From positions 7,936,501-8,000,500 of the forward strand of contig CM028906.1 of the NCBI GenBank assembly GCA_016801845.1: a stretch of DNA of 64,000 nt, in the 5' to 3' direction. A model generated the notes under the pieces. The model did not search any database. It saw only the letters and a program-made list of their open reading frames with translations, and was not told the origin of the DNA. Position 1 is the first letter of the stretch. Every line of letters starts with the position of its first letter. This document shows, one piece after another, positions 25,886 through 37,900 of the stretch. This DNA comes from Polydactylus sextarius (lineage: Eukaryota; Chordata; Actinopteri; Polynemidae). Made by a program: the position numbers and the translations under genes.

Positions 25886-26899
25886 TCATCATGCAGTCAC
25901 CCCTAATCAAGTGGTTAGACAACATCTTCTGTATTTTACTGCCTCCTGCTGGATCAGAGGAAAACTGACGCTCACTCAGCATCAAAGATGCGACCAAGTA
26001 TTCAAACTTTATCTGATTCAAAACGCTTATGATGAGTTTTAACGTTTTTAAATATCAGAGAAGTTGATTTTAACTTGACAACAAACAAACTGAAAATGAG
26101 CAGTTAGTATTAGTATTAGTGTTAGTGTGTTAGTGTTTATTTTGAGATGTTTTTGGCTGGATAATTTGGCTTGAGAGAAGGAGGCGATCGTTAACTGATC
26201 GTTAATTAAAATTAATTAAAGCTTCAGTGTTAAATTGTTCATGTTTAACATCCACAGCCTTAAAACCACCACATCACAACATATTTATACCTATTTACAA
26301 TCTGGACACTTCAAACTGCAGCTTCTTCCTCCTTTTCTCCTCCTCCTGTTCCCTCTCAAACCCTCTGGGACTCAGACTAAGATAAAGTAATGAAAACTAA
26401 ATAGAAAAAAACACGAAGCAGCAAAACAGAGATCGGACGGGGAGGAAGAGGATTTAATATTCTTCATTTATTATTGTGTCAAAACGTGATAAAATCGTTG
26501 TAGTGTGATATGTAGTTAATAATGCTATAAAATTGTTGTCTGTTGTCAAACATACCACAGTGTGTTGTCAAAAACATGATGAAAATGTCCAGTTGTGTGT
26601 TATGATATAATTATTATTATTATTTTGGATTTAATCACAACCTAATGACGCCAAAGTGATTATTTAATTGACCACTTTCTGATCATCGTCACGTCTCTTG
26701 CACTCAAAACAGAAGCAGCAACAGCAGCAACAACAACAACCACTTTCTCAGCATACATGTTTAAAGTTGCTGATGAGGACAATTGGTAGTTGGAAATGAT
26801 GACAGGCCGGTCAACAGGTGGCACTGTGGCCTCAGACAATGTTATATTAAACATAAATCAGGTTCTTGTCACTTCTCATGCACTTCCACCAGCTGGGGC

Positions 26900-28540
26900 A
26901 ACAGACACGAGTGTGAATGTAGCTCCCAAAACTACACGACCTGGAGAGGCATGATTGAGAGGAACAGCCTGCCCAGTCTGAACTCAAGCAGTGTTCAGTT
27001 ATTGGACTTCTGTGCTAGTCACAGGTTGGCCATAACTAACACAATGTTCAAGCATAGGGGTGTTCATCCGTGCACATGGCACCAGGCACCAGGATATCCT
27101 AGGGCCTAGGCCGTAGGTCGATGATCAACTTTATAGTTGTATTATCTGACCTGCGGCCGTATGTTTTGTACACTTGGGCCGCACCAAGCAATGTGCGGCC
27201 TGGGCTGTTGTGATGACAAAAACTCAGATGTGGGAGGAGTTCAGGGAGGCCATGAAGAAGAACTTTAGGTTGGCCCTGAAGAAATTCTGTTAAACCACCT
27301 GGCGTCTCAGGAGTGGGAAGCGCTACAGCATCAATACTGTTCTTAGTGTGGATGGGGAGCTGCTGACCACGACTGAGAAAGTAGTCAGGCGGTGGAAAGA
27401 ATACTTCGAAGATCTCCTCAATGCCACCAGCATGTATTCTGAGAAGGAACCAGAGTCTCAGAGGTCTCAGGGCAGTTAAGCAACTAGGGGTGGATGAGAT
27501 CTGCCCTGAGTACCTTAAGGCTCTGGATGTTGTAGGGATGTCTTGGGTGACACGTCTCTGCAGCATAGTGTGGACAAAAAGGACAGTGCCTTTGGAATGG
27601 CAGACCGGGGTGGTGGTTCCAATCTTTAAGAAGCGGAATCACACTAAGAGGAATCACACTCCTCAGCTTCCCTAGAAAGTCTATACAAGAGAGGAGAGTC
27701 TGGTCGATCATCAAACCTTAGATCCAGTAGGAACAATGCGGTTTTCGCCCTGGTCGCGGAACAACCCTGAGGAGGGTGCATGGGATGTCGCCCAACCTGA
27801 CCATATGTGCTTTGTAGATCTGGAGAAGGCGTATGACCATGTCCCTCAGGGTGCCCTCTGGGAGGTGCTCCGAGAGTATGGGGTAGGTGACCCTATGCTG
27901 AGGGCCACAGTGAGAGCTGACTCACCGTACAGGCTCCGTACAGTGAGTCAGAGCCTGGTCCGTATTGCCAGCAGTAAATTGGACTCGTTCCCATGGTTCT
28001 TGACCAGACAAGGGTGGAGTGCCACTCCGGGTCGGGGGGAATTGTTGCCTCAAGTGGAAGAATTCAAGTATCTCGGGGCCTTGTTCACAAGTGATGGGAA
28101 ATCGGAACAGGAGATGGACAGATGGACTGGGGTGGCGTCTGCAGTGATGCAGGTCCGATCTCCTCCGATCTGTGGTGAAGAGGGAGCTGAGTCATAAGGC
28201 GAGGCTCTCAATTTACCAGTTTATCTACGTTCTGAGCCTCACCTAAGGTTAGAAGCTATGGGTAATGACCGAAAGAACAAGATCGCAAATACAATAGCGT
28301 TGTTTCTTTCGCAGGGTGGCCAGGCTCAGCCTTAGACATAGGGTGGGTAGAGTAGAGTCGAGCAGAGCCGCTGCTCCCCCACTTCGAGAGGGGCCAATTG
28401 AGGTGGCTAGCGCATCTAATTAAGATGCCCCTTGGATGCCTCCCAAGGGGCATGGGAGGAATCCAAGGGGCATGCCCATCTTTGAGGAGGCCCTGGGGGA
28501 GACCCAGGACATGCTGGAGAGACTAGGTCTTTAAAATGAT
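26900..28540 (+). mobile_element. Degenerate LINE (non-LTR retrotransposon) with internal deletion
   Basis: Broken plus-strand frames carry, in order, an endonuclease part ('LLDFCASHRLAITNTMF' near 27,001-27,050), a connector ('RWKEYFEDLLNAT' near 27,392-27,430), a reverse transcriptase part ('MCFVDLEKAYDHVPQGALW' at about 27,807-27,865) and a late block ('VEEFKYLGALFTSDGK' at about 28,053-28,100). The ordered blocks identify a fish LINE. Between 'RQGW' (about 28,008) and 'VEEFKYLG' the reverse transcriptase segment that should hold the catalytic Asp pair is missing, so an internal deletion has occurred. There are several frameshifts and stops. The element is certainly dead. The clade is uncertain. 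Confidence 0.85.
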
Positions 28541-28853
28541 TGGACAGTTTTGCATGTTTTTTTTTTTTTTTTTTTTGTATGATATTTAATGCATTCTTTC
28601 ATCCATCTTCTCAGGCAGCTTTAAAACAGGGTTTTCCTCATAATGTGAAAAATCATTGTCGGTCTTAATTCTTCAAAAATAAAAGTGAAACTTGCACGTA
28701 ATGCGACCAATTTATAAGAAACTTGAAACACAAAGACTCAGAGAAAGTTAGAAGGGTGAAAGTCGATTCCAGTTAGCGACCTTCATTTTCTTAAAACCGT
28801 GGAGGAAACCTTTTGTCTCAGATCCACTTCCTGTCCCTTTAATCAGTTAAAAG

Positions 28854-28856
<3 letters not shown>

Positions 28857-28895
<39 letters not shown>
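28857..28895. repeat. (CA)n microsatellite
   Basis: About 19 uninterrupted CA units. Confidence 0.95.
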
Positions 28896-28897
<2 letters not shown>

Positions 28898-29229
28898 ACA
28901 TGAGTTATTCAAACGCTGACATAAACCATTTCTGCTGTGTAATAATGTGAGAAATGTACTAAACAGATAAGAGAGTTTATGGCGTCTGGGCAGCGATCCA
29001 CAACAGCTCTGTGACGGTGGGAGTTGCACAGAGGCATGCTGGGAAAACTGCGGCACCTCCTGCTGATGTTTTCTGTCTGAACGATTACAGACCTGTTTCA
29101 CACTGAGTCACGCATCAACCTGTGACTGTAAATAAAGATGGACGACAGGTTGGATTGCATTTAGTGAAGCTAAAACATGTAGATTGCCTCCTGGTGGCAG
29201 GACGGGTTATGACATCATGTTAGAAAAAT

Positions 29230-29500
29230 CAGATGGGCCGACTCATGATTTGTTGAGTGTATCAGGGTCATTTCAAAGGTTAACATTGCTAAGTTAGCTT
29301 TAGTAGTTCAAATATAGTCGAGTTATCTTGCCTAACCTAGTTTAAGTAGCTTGTAATGCATTGACCACATACATCACAGGTGGTGACTAGTCTGTCTCAT
29401 TTCAAAGGTTAATGTTTGCTAAATTAAGTAAATTACTTAAAGTATCTATATTATCTCACATAGCCATGTTAGCTCAAGTACAGTCGCTAGTAGCTCACTG
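29230..29500 (+). repeat. TTAGCTAA-word cluster with repeat-edge fragment
   Basis: The edge block 'catcacaggtggtgac' followed by 'tagtctgtctcatttc' (about 29,370-29,402) lies between stretches of TTAGCT and AAGTTAGC words. The core blocks found in the longer copies are absent. Confidence 0.6.
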
Positions 29501-30600
29501 GACTGAAACAGATGCAAACTTTTAGGAGCTGTTGTTGCTAGGTAAAGAGATGCTGGTCGTCTCATTTAAAGACCATTGGTTTGAACGATGACCACTTTGT
29601 TTTGCTAGAAATAGAAAAGAATAATATTGTAAAACTAGTTGATAGTTTGTCTGATATTTTAATCTTTTTTTACTGCAATAAAGTACAATAAAGTTACAAC
29701 ATGGCTGCAAATTACTCTGTTTTTTTTTAATAATTTCTGTTTTGTTTTGTTTCATTAAAAACTTGAAAGAAAACCAGCTTTATCTGCTTTGACAGGAAAC
29801 AGTGCGACACAAATAAATCTCACTCTTCATCACATCACATTTGAGCCAATGAAGGAATTCAACTGCTCACACACTAAAACTGAAAATTTACCTGGTTTGT
29901 TTCCACGTTAGAAAAACGCACGCGCTCACTACACGTGTCAGGTTCGATTTCTTTGGATCAACTTACCGGATCGTCCGGGTCCACCGGGTCCACGTCCCGC
30001 TAACGATCCGCCACAGGAGCACTGACAGCGGCTGTGAGTGCTCGGGACCGTCCGCCAGGAGCTCCACACTGTGGTCAAGTCAAACTCAACATAGAGGAGG
30101 TGCTTCCGTTGTAGTCCTTCAAAATAAAACACACAAAGGAGCTGTATAAAACTGATTAAAACAATAGAAACTTTACATTTTTTAATTTAAAGTTTAAGGA
30201 TTTAAGGAAAACAGAATTTACTGTTTCATAAATTTTACTAAGGAATCATAACAGAATGAAAAATATTTTTTCTACGATAAAGACATCCTGCTCATTTTAT
30301 GTTATATATATTTTAAATTTTATTTGGATTTTGCGCCCCCTCCTGGTCTTTCTTTACCTCATGTTTTTAATTGTTGGACTGTGAGTAATTGTAACCTGTT
30401 ATTTTCTGTTTTATTATTAACTGAAAATGTCATTTACACATCATTTCAAAATGAAAACCAATTCACTTGATCTTAAAAATAAGCTGCTGCATATTTTAAA
30501 TATGAAAACAATAAACAGTGTTGGACCTTTAATCTTTTATCTATCAGACTATGAAATTACAATATTCACAAGCGGGTTTTTACAGAACTTTAAATCAAAC
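29500..30600. other. Intergenic, nothing recognised
   Basis: AT-rich DNA. A short G+C-richer stretch at about 29,965-30,070 has no splice-consistent coding frame. Confidence 0.35.
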
Positions 30601-30629
30601 TCTACGCAAAAATATTTTCTTACTGTTTA

Positions 30630-30800
30630 GGACCAGCTAACATGCTAGCAAAAAGCAGGCTCCATCTTGATGCTAACATGAATGTAGTTATTGTGTGACA
30701 GCGCAACATCAGCGTTAACTGTAGCTAGATTAAAGCCTCCTCACTGAAAACTTTTAACACAATCTAAGCTATAACACTGCAATGGCTGACTAATGCTAAC
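30630..30800 (+). repeat. Fragment of the GGATCC/GCTAACATTAGC array-type repeat (3' part)
   Basis: Matches the closing part of the family: 'catcttgatgctaacatg', 'tgtgtgacagcgcaacatc' and 'gttaactgtagct', comparable with 2545-2640 and 52,380-52,450. Confidence 0.6.
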
Positions 30801-31679
30801 TTTATTGACTTAGCTATCAACTTTTCATTGGAAGAAAAATTTCGCACTGTTTCTTCGCACAGGAAGTCTGATTTACATCCGTTTGAGTTCACAGTTTCAT
30901 AACGCCAAATATCTGCAGTTAAAGTCGCATTAATCAGTTTAATCCATTTAACTTCAGTGACTAAGAACAAACGTGAACTTGTCTACAACCTCTTTAATCC
31001 CACTGTCATTTAATCTGACTGAGAATATTTAGGAAGATTAATGGTGACATTGTTTTGTTTTTACAATTAACGTTGAGGATTTCAGCCATGCAGGTGCAAG
31101 ATGGTAGCGATTCATTCAATTTGTTCGCTGCCTGGTTATCGGATGTTTCACTCGATTGTATGTTTCAACACAAACATGTTTATGTGTTTGACCTCCATCG
31201 CTTCTTCTTCTTCTGTAATTGAGCAGCTCTGCCAGACGCTGCTGCTGCTGCTGCTGTGAGATAAAAAAAGGCCTTTATTGTTTTGTTCTGAGGGTAAATC
31301 TGCCTCCTCCTCTTCTCTCAAACCTCTTTAGAAACTCTGATGTCTCCGTTATCTGTGATAATAAAGTCCAAAAGTCTCGGCTCGGGAGACCACATCCACC
31401 ACCAATAAAGAAATATGATGTATAAGAAGCGTCAGCTTTCAGAAACAATTTGTTTGACAAACGGTCGACAACTCACACACATTCAGTTAACTGCCAACAT
31501 ATGTTATATATACAGTCAATGAAAGAACCTCAGGGAACAAATGAGTAAAATATTTGTTACAATCGTTGACGATCTGACAATCGACGGATAAATTAAAGCC
31601 GTTAAATAAAAGTTTCTCCTGCTGCTGAAAGTGAGAAGGTAGCAGTAACTCGTCAAGAGCTTCAGACATCTTTGTTTCG

Positions 31680-32590
31680 ACATGCCAAGAGGTTATAATA
31701 AGCCTAGCTGACTGGTTAGCATGCTAACTCATGCTAAGGAAACACAAGAGTTAAGAATAGAGTTGATTATCAACATCCCAACTTGTATTGGTGAGTCGAG
31801 GACAATGGTTTGCTCTTAAAGTGTTTCTTATGGACTGATAAGTAAACAGATGCTAATGGTAATGTTTCATGTAGCAGCTTTAAAATAAAAACAAAAAGCA
31901 GAATTGAGATTGACTTACTGTTAATGAGACGTTAATGCTAATGATGAATGATGCTACAATGACTTCCTATCAAAGTTACAAGACGGCCCCAAGATGCTCC
32001 TGCTTAGAAACTCCAGTAGAAACAAAGTTTATGCTGAACATGCATTTTGTAAACATCTGGTAATGCTACTATTAGAAAAGTAGCAATAGCAAAAAATTTA
32101 CATATAGCAGCTTTAAAATAAAAATAGCACAATTGATTTTGACTTAGCTCCCTTTAATAGCAAAACCTAGCTGAGAAACAAATACTAATGCTACTTATTT
32201 TTTTCTCAAGACAAAGTGGAGGCTACAGCTGCTCACTGTCAGAAGATGACAAGAAATAGCTCCCTCTGGTGGCAAAACCACAGGGAACTGCTGAGAAAAG
32301 ATGCTAATAGTAATGTTGGTTATGTCACAACAGAAAAAAACAGACTAATATTATTGGTTAGTTTGTTACCATGCTAATTTCATTAAAAGCAAAGAAGCAA
32401 TGGAAAATTGGTGTTGGTTACTGTTGCTGGAGACAACTGTTAATGCTAACATAGCTAAGTGGCAGGAACACATATAAACATGTGTACATAGAGCAGCTTT
32501 AAAAATATAAATAGCTGATTTGATTATGACTTAGCTCCCCCTGGTGGTAAATCCTAGAGCTCACTGTTGAGGAACAGAATAACATTCACT
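31680..32590 (+). repeat. Diverged repeat units with 'gcagctttaaaataaaaa'
   Basis: The phrase 'gtagcagctttaaaataaaaa' or a close variant occurs at about 31,872, 32,105 and 32,489. Each time it is followed by a 'ttgatt' or 'ttgacttagctccc'-like block and preceded by 'gctaatg' words. Spacings of about 230 and 385 bp suggest old tandem units with insertions or deletions. Confidence 0.6.
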
Positions 32591-32875
32591 ACTGTTTTAA
32601 CTCTGACACAAAGAAAATCCATAATAATACAGGTGAGAATAAAAACAGGATAAATTAAAGATGGGCTCTGTGCAGTTTGTTATCTGTCAGATCAGCAGCA
32701 GACAAAAAGGGGACGTGACCGTTCGCATCTCTGCTCCGCATGGACATTGTAAAGATAAAGATTTTTGTGATCCTGCAGCTAAAAACACCTTCTGTAATAT
32801 TTCATTAGGACGTTGTTTGATGTTAGCGATGACCTTACTCAGATTTCTGACTGAAAACTTTCTGTGCTTCTCTTG

Positions 32876-32901
32876 TTTTTTTTTTTTTTTTTTTTTTTTT
32901 T
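32876..32901. repeat. Poly(T) tract of 26 bp
   Basis: A homopolymer run. The Lys- and Phe-rich frames across it are meaningless. It could be the poly(A) tail of a minus-strand retroposed sequence, but no such element is evident beside it. Confidence 0.9.
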
Positions 32902-33239
32902 GTTTGTTTGTTTTTTTAAGTGTATCTAAAGTTGAATCTTGACTTTGTGACAAAAGCAAAACCTGTGATGGATCGTTATCACATGAGCCTCAATGTAAAA
33001 AGCTCTATAGGGAGCCAAAGTCACGCCCCTTCCGGTTGTTTCAACTGGGTCCTTGGATTGAAAAAAATCAGTGATATACAATATAGAGATAAAAATTATT
33101 TTCCAATCCATTTTGACCTCTACCCTGAATCACACATATGCTGTATCTTAATTTAAATGATAACTATTAGTGTGAGTTGAGTCTATGTTTGTTGTGTAAT
33201 TGTTGATTTATATGCTTTATATATGAAAATATGTAACTG

Positions 33240-33480
33240 GTTAGAGGTGACGTCACGTCAGAATTTCTCTTTGCAAACTTTTTTATTGAGTTTTATTCCC
33301 CATTTCCTCTTCAGAGAGAATGCGTAGAATTGCTTAGCTAGCTGTTAAGCTAACGTTAGCTGTCAGAGTTTGGGGCAAGCGTTGTAGTCCGCTGCGTGGT
33401 TTCACACAGAACCGGCTGCCTGCCGCCTGTCTCAAAACAGTCCTCTCTCCATGTCAAAACTTATCTTTAAAATTCACAAA
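33240..33480 (+). repeat. Repeat copy matching 1238-1525, directly upstream of the esterase promoter
   Basis: Shares 'gtgacgtcacgtcagaattt', 'agctgttaagctaacgt', 'gcgttgtagtcc' and 'ctctctccatgtcaaaa' with the segment at 1238-1525, in the same order and orientation. It ends only about 30 bp before the CCAAT motif of the predicted promoter. Confidence 0.75.
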
Positions 33481-33499
33481 ATGTATCTCACTGCTGTTC

Positions 33500-33780
33500 A
33501 ACCAGCGTCGACCAATAAGGAGTCAGCGTCCCCTGTCAATCATCACGTCCACCACCAGGCGGCTGGATACAGTAGTAGTGCAAGGGGCGGGGCCTATGAC
33601 TGCTTCAGACTCAGGTCGCACATGAACACACGGACAGTTCAGTGTTTCTGTTCCTTTAATAATAAAACACAAAGAGAGTCGAGGCTCCGCCCACTGACCG
33701 TCAGACTGCGACAACTTTTCGCCTGCTCAGACTTTTCCTTATTTATTTGCGCCGCGTGAGTGAACTATCAACGGAGCATG
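33500..33780 (+). promoter_or_regulatory. Predicted promoter and 5' non-coding exon of the esterase gene
   Basis: The stretch is CpG-richer than its surroundings. It has a CCAAT motif at 33,512-33,516, a GGGGCGGGG box at 33,584-33,592 and an inverse GC box (CTCCGCCC) at 33,685-33,692. A perfect donor follows 'ggagcatg' at 33,780 ('gtgagt'). Joined to the acceptor at 34,930 it gives a 5' leader for the coding exon at 34,931. The transcription start is not visible. The leader exon is inferred from signals alone. The ATG at its 3' edge would begin a five-codon upstream frame (see findings). Confidence 0.5.
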
Positions 33781-34256
33781 GTGAGTAAACAAAAAAATAA
33801 AATAAAATAAACTAACAAACAAACAACAATAACAACAAAAACACTGGATTTAGTTTCATGTCGCTGCTCAGTTTCCTAATGTTTGTGTCGAAGAGTCAAA
33901 GGAAGTTTGAGGGAGAGAAAAAAAACGTCAGAAACAGGAAAACATCAGGATGTTTACACTGAAACTTAAATTAGGAAGTTAATACGTTTAATTTCTGTTT
34001 ATCATCAGTCTCCTGCCAATTTATTAACTTTTAATCAACAGGTTTTAGTTGAATCACTCAGGCTCATGGATCATTTTATATGTGTATATAACAACAACAA
34101 CAACAACAATGATGATAATAATAATAATAATAATAATAAAAGTTTTAATTCAGCCACAGTTTATATTAATACAGTCTATTTTATCTGCTGTTAACTGAAC
34201 CACTGTCACGGCCTCGTGTTGTACACACTGTTTTCTTCTTTTGTCTTTCACACACT

Positions 34257-34257
34257 C

Positions 34258-34292
<35 letters not shown>

Positions 34293-34300
34293 CACACACA
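34257..34300. repeat. (CA)n microsatellite in intron 1
   Basis: A CA run with one interruption, in the predicted first intron of the esterase gene. A run of CAA and AAT triplets lies nearby at about 34,090-34,140. Confidence 0.9.
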
Positions 34301-34934
34301 TTTGAACAGTGTACAGTGCAGCGGTCACATCATGTTCCATTGAATCACATTGAAGTTTGATTCAAATCATCAAATAAAAAGAGCTCAGTTGGGCTGCCAA
34401 AATACAAATATACAATAATGTTCAACAAAATAATGATATTATGATAAATATGAGAAATGATATCTCTGTTAACATGTCATACACTGAAGAGAAGAACAAA
34501 GACTACATTATTTCCAAACTTCACATTGCATAAGTTTCTGGTAAAAACATGAAGTAAATTAAAAATGGCCAACAATCTTGTTCACAGATGAACTTTTAGG
34601 AGCCATTTGTAAATACTTCTAATATTCTTCTTCTTATATTTAAATATTTATAGTTGATGTGTTGCACAATTTGCACAGTGTTTTATTCAACTTTAAAGCA
34701 GGGAAAGAAAATTTGAAACAATAAATGTAAATCACAAAACAAATGGAATCTGCATCAACTAGTTAGCTCATTAGCTACTTCAGCAAACATGGCTAATTTA
34801 GTTAACTGGGCTACATTGTTGTAGCCAAGGTGGTCATAGATAAGATAGTAGACTGGAACGCCTACATTTCCTGAGTTGGCATGGTCAGCCGATGTCATGT
34901 GAGCGTCAACATCCTGTCTTGTTTTCTCAGAGCG

Positions 34935-37900
34935 ATGGATGAAGACGCATTTGAGGTCCCGGAGCGGACTGAGTACCGTTACCTGGTGCAGGAGGAGGGT
35001 GAGGACGAGGAGGTGCAGTACGTCCGTCACCGTCAGTACATCAGTCCCTTCCTGGTTCTGTCCCGACGCTGCATCGCCCTCATCGTGCTGGGCGTCGCTG
35101 CCCTGCTCACCCTGGCCGCCTACCTGGGCTATGTGGCCCAGACGCTACCGCCGGGCGTCGCTCAGGTGGTGACAGACTGTGGAGAGTTCAGAGGAAGACA
35201 TGTGAGTTCAGATATCTGGGTCCCCCCATGGTGACTTTGTTTTAAGTGCCTGCATTACCCACAATGTCTTAACAACAACACCTGTTTGCTGCCATTGGCT
35301 AACATGGCTACATTAACTAACTATGTTGTTTAACTTACCTTCATTAGTTAACTTGGCCACATTAGAAACTTTAGCTAACTTTTATACTTTAGGTGATTTA
35401 GTTACTACGTTAACCTCCAGAGTGAGACAGAGTAATTGCCACCTGTGATGTATACAGTCGACAAGTTACTAGCTACTTTAGCTAGTAGCTTTAGCTAGTA
35501 GCCAACTACATTAGCTTCAATGGCAATGTTAAATAATTTGATTATGCATCACGTTTATTATATGTTAAGTAATTAGCTACTTCAGATAACTTAACTAAAC
35601 TTACCTTAGAAATAAGACAGACTAGTCACATCTGTGACAAATACGGCCGATGAAGGATTCTTGAATTAGGACATAGCTACAGTTTAAGGAGATTGTCACA
35701 GTTTGTAGAGCTCCCTCTATAGACATATGTGTCAATAAAAACAGGTAGATGCCAGTAAAGATTGGCCAGGCAAGCGCCGCCTAGTGCTTCTGCTCAATTT
35801 GTCATATAGCTCCACCATTGGGTCAGGGAACTATTTATAGGATTTGGTTCGCTCTGAATCTGAGCTGTTCAGGCCAATCAACGAACAGAGGGAGGGCTGA
35901 AAGCAATGATGTGAAACTCAAGCATTCAAGCTTGAGTTTCCAGTGTAGTTCGAGCAGCCCTGAACGAAGCTGATGAGATGGATATGGGCGAAGCTTATAC
36001 TTTCTGTGTATGAAAGTATGTTTATGAAAGCTTCTGATGCATCAGGCTAAGTAAAGGTGGGAATGGGACAGTGGAATCAAATCACTATAGATTCAAATAC
36101 TAAAATGTTTTTTTTTTTATTGTGAACAAACCAAACTTGACCTCAAGCACATATTGCTTCACATTCATTTTAAGAAAATCACTGTTCTCCAAACATGAAA
36201 TCAGTGTCTGAATTTACTTCCTGGTTTTAACTCTCTGTGACTTTCACTTCCTGAACAGAATGCCAGAGGTTTTATTTTATCATTAAAATGCTTCACAAAA
36301 AAAAAAAAAAAAAAAAAAACCTCTAAGTTCAGGTCTGATAACAGGAGGCTTATACAAAACTATCACATTCAAAACTGTTCTGATTGGCTGCTGAGAGGAG
36401 CAGGACGCTACAATTTGATTATTCTATGATTATCACAATATTAAAGATTTTAATGATTATGACGGTTTTTGATGCATCTTTTTCTCCATTCTAGATTATT
36501 TTTGGCTAAGTAATACTTGTAAACAATTATACCAGTATAAATACAAGTGCAGTAAAATACAAGTACAAATATTTGTTAGTATCCATTAATTCCAGTAACC
36601 AGACAAATTTGCCTGTGTGTTGCCTGTGTATGTTTGTGGTGTTACCACTGTATTTCATTTTCATTTTACACGTCCCACATATGGAATAGGTTTTGTCAAT
36701 GCCCTTTCCACCCCCATATTCATAAAAACCAAAATGCTTCTAAACACTAGCTTTTAAACCTGAGTGACGCCCTGTAACCAAAAACTTAAGGTCCATTTAT
36801 GCTCTACGCAAGATATGCATACAGAGACGGACGGAGCCTTTTTGTCTGACATTATGTCAGTAATTTGGTCCATTTTCAGGGAGCTTACTGATCTGTAGCA
36901 GTATACAGCAAACAGAGTAATACCACCAGGGCAGTGTTGTGCAGTATAGCGCATGTGTGACCAGTTAGAGGAACAAAGAAAAGACAACAGAAATCTCTGA
37001 CCACATGCCTTATTCACTTTTCTTCAATGTCAAATGTTGTTTCCTGCCAGAAGCAGCACATGATGGTGATTAGTGTTTATGAGACCAGACAATATAATAT
37101 GACCTCTTAGCAGCTACTTCTTCAGGGAAGACTGGACACCATGCTAACCTATTGCACAGTTAACAGGATGGGCTTGGGCTTGATAACTTCATGCTAACTA
37201 GCTGTCTACCTTTCCATCTCTGGAGGCTCTTGATTAGCAAAAAGAATGAAATTTGAGGCTGAACCCACAATGTTTCTTCTACCCTGGTTATAAAAAGCTA
37301 ATAATGCTAGCATTGGCTATGTAGCAATGAAAAAAAAAAACAACGTATATCAACTTTAAACCAGAGGCTTCATGTTTTTCATTAAACAACAACAGTCAGC
37401 GTGATTAATATGTAAAACTCAGTCACTGAGTAATGTTTTTATATTGATTTTATTGATAAAAGTATATGAGGAGTATACGTATTTGTAGTTTTATGTTTAA
37501 TATAATGTAGTAGATACTTATCAGCCACCTCTGGTTGAACTCTGCTTCGACTGCTTATTTTAGTGATTAGTAAAAACTCTGGTTAATGTTTTTCCCTGTT
37601 TCTTTCTAAACTGGTCAGAAAAACAAGACTGTGATAAAAGTCGAGTTGTTATTTTGGCTGTAAACACTCTGCAGAGTTTGTCTGTTTTGTTGTTGAGTTG
37701 AATGTACACGTCAGAGCTGCAGCACAGTCGTGGTTGGAGGTTGTTGTTGTTGTCAGTGGGTTTACTGTAAACAGAGCTGAGCAGCGTTTTTACTGTCAGC
37801 AGCACAAACGTGAAGAAACATCAGATCTGGGTCTCAGTGTTCAAGCAGCTGTTATTCTGCAGAGAAAATAAAAAATGTGACTTGTAAATGTAAGTTTTTT

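Noticed and set aside
27099..27566. 155-codon minus-strand open frame
   Set aside because: It is antisense to the LINE relic at 26,900-28,540, whose plus-strand blocks are recognisable.
31236..31256. CTG triplet run as a coding polyglutamine or polyalanine tract
   Set aside because: About six units in a region with no supportable exon. A similar run is at 23,394-23,412.
33778..33780. ATG before the first donor as start of the esterase
   Set aside because: After splicing it reads only four codons before a stop. The ATG at 34,935 opens the frame that continues into the family domain.
34939..35172. 77-codon frame overlapping the first esterase exon
   Set aside because: It is the +1 frame shadow of the coding exon and lacks the membrane segment and family sequence.
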